Positions 62,973 through 64,000 of a DNA stretch of 64,000 nucleotides are shown here, piece by piece. Positions within the stretch are counted from its first letter, which is position 1; the number at the start of each line of letters is the position of its first letter. The stretch comes from Otis tarda (taxonomy: Eukaryota > Chordata > Aves > Otidiformes > Otididae). The DNA lies in contig CM048553.1 of the NCBI GenBank assembly GCA_026413225.1, positions 114,860,190 through 114,924,189 of the forward strand, in the 5' to 3' direction. The position numbers and the translations under genes were made by a program. The notes beneath the pieces were generated by a model. It had not been told where the DNA came from. It saw only the letters and a list, made by a program, of their open reading frames with translations, and searched no databases.

Positions 62973-64000
62973 AAACCAAACAAAAAAACCTGATGGTCTG
63001 CTTCTCTAGTAGATCAGCAGGTAACATCTTTAAACAGAATGTCATTTCCGTTAGGGTGCTAGGAAGATTCTTATTTAATAGACAGATTACACAGAATTAG
63101 CTTTGGAAAAATGCCCCTTTTTAATGTGCTAGAAATCATTAGTCTGTGATTTAATAAAATCAGAATTTAATAAAATTTCAGAATTTAGGCAACGAGCAGA
63201 AGATGCACTTTGGGTCTAATCAAACAAGAATTTTAATGAAGGAAACAAGAGGTATTGATGAGAGTGCTTTAAGTCTGCCTGGGCCTCAAGTACCAGAGCA
63301 AATGCCATGTGTATGTGTGCACAGCCTTTGGGTGAAGATGCCTATGGGATGCTTTTAATCGCCTGAAGTGTTCTGACGTTCTTTGATCCCAGTAAAGGCC
63401 AACTAAGGGCTCCTTACTCGAGAGTTGCCACATCTGAATAGCAGGTCCAGTCTTTGTAGATTCTCTTTGCACGAAGCTTCCATATGCTTTCAGTCCTTTT
63501 TGATGTGCTGATCGTTGTTTCCCCTGTTTCCGAATAACTAACTTTTCTTAACAGTGCCTGATTAATCCTGAACACAGCTCTGTATGCCATGATGCTTCAC
63601 TCCACTTACATGACAATACTTTAAATATGTGAAGTGTTATTCTTGAGTCTTTTCGTTTTATGTGCTAACATTATGTTTTTGGTTGTCTGTAAGCACTGAG
63701 CAGACGCTCTCATCTAACCCATCCCCTGGCTGGGTGTAGGTAGTGCATAAGCTCACAGTGTCCTCAGTGCATGCCTGCCTGTACATAATCCTCACACCAC
63801 CGCTCCTCTGTCATGGTCTTCACTCACCGACCCGGTTCTGATAAAACAAGGTTACCACTATCAGTTTTCCAATACATTAAAGAATTAGACACACATTTTT
63901 CTCTTTTTGTTGTAGTGAAAACTGCCTGTTTCATCCTTGCCCTTTTTCCCCTCTCTTCACTGGGTCCTATTTCACAGAAGGCTTTCTTTGTGTCTCCGAG

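Larger units (their letters stand above)
57486..64000. other. Gene-free unique sequence
   Basis: No gene is supported. The stretch contains the (AAAT)n microsatellite at 59017-59042, a palindromic-repeat fragment at 59769-59803 and a short CA-rich repeat at 62952-62972. Open frames are short; the longest is a 108-codon minus-strand frame at 60858-61184 that contains a Leu-rich stretch but no recognisable domain. Confidence 0.5.

Overview
This window looks like gene-poor vertebrate nuclear DNA, most likely from a bird. It has no operons, no closely packed ORFs and no RNA genes that I can recognise. The best taxonomic clue is a CR1 LINE 3' fragment at 22238-22760. Its terminus carries the AATCATAGAATCACAGAAT-type end and a recognisable ORF2 C-terminus, as in young avian CR1. 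Low repeat density plus very old amniote repeats (L3-like CR1, a MIR-type SINE, small palindromic elements) fits the same reading. The species cannot be named, and I cannot tell whether this is one long intron or an intergenic desert.

No intact protein-coding gene is supported. The longest open frames (60-202 codons) are scattered on both strands, match no family I recognise, and are what 64 kb of AT-rich DNA gives by chance. The exceptions are fragments of mobile-element proteins and one possible decayed coding sequence.

Layout: 1-11739 is unique sequence. 11740-12495 holds a decayed tyrosine recombinase of the DIRS-like retrotransposon type. 13040-14975 and 34540-36640 are two old, divergent L3/CR1-clade LINE copies, both on the + strand. 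14976-22237 is unique, with a G-quadruplex motif and a CpG-dense patch. 22238-22760 is the younger CR1 on the minus strand, bordered by a short tandem array. 22813-34539 is mostly unique, with two fragments of old palindromic repeats. 36641-48246 holds a palindromic repeat with imperfect terminal repeats, a perfect POU-dimer (MORE) palindrome, a MIR-type SINE and a second SINE-like tail. 48247-48449 is a 187-bp hAT-like MITE with near-matching 8-bp flanks. 48450-54973 includes a perfect hairpin, more palindromic-repeat relics and a cluster of octamer and AP-1 motifs. 54974-55795 (minus) is a candidate decayed coding sequence of unknown origin. The rest is unique, with simple repeats.

The window is therefore best read as a fossil bed of several transposon classes (CR1/L3 LINEs, DIRS-like, hAT-like, CORE-SINE) in possible regulatory desert DNA. 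I found no complete novel system. The most unusual items are the DIRS-like recombinase relic and the POU-type palindromes.
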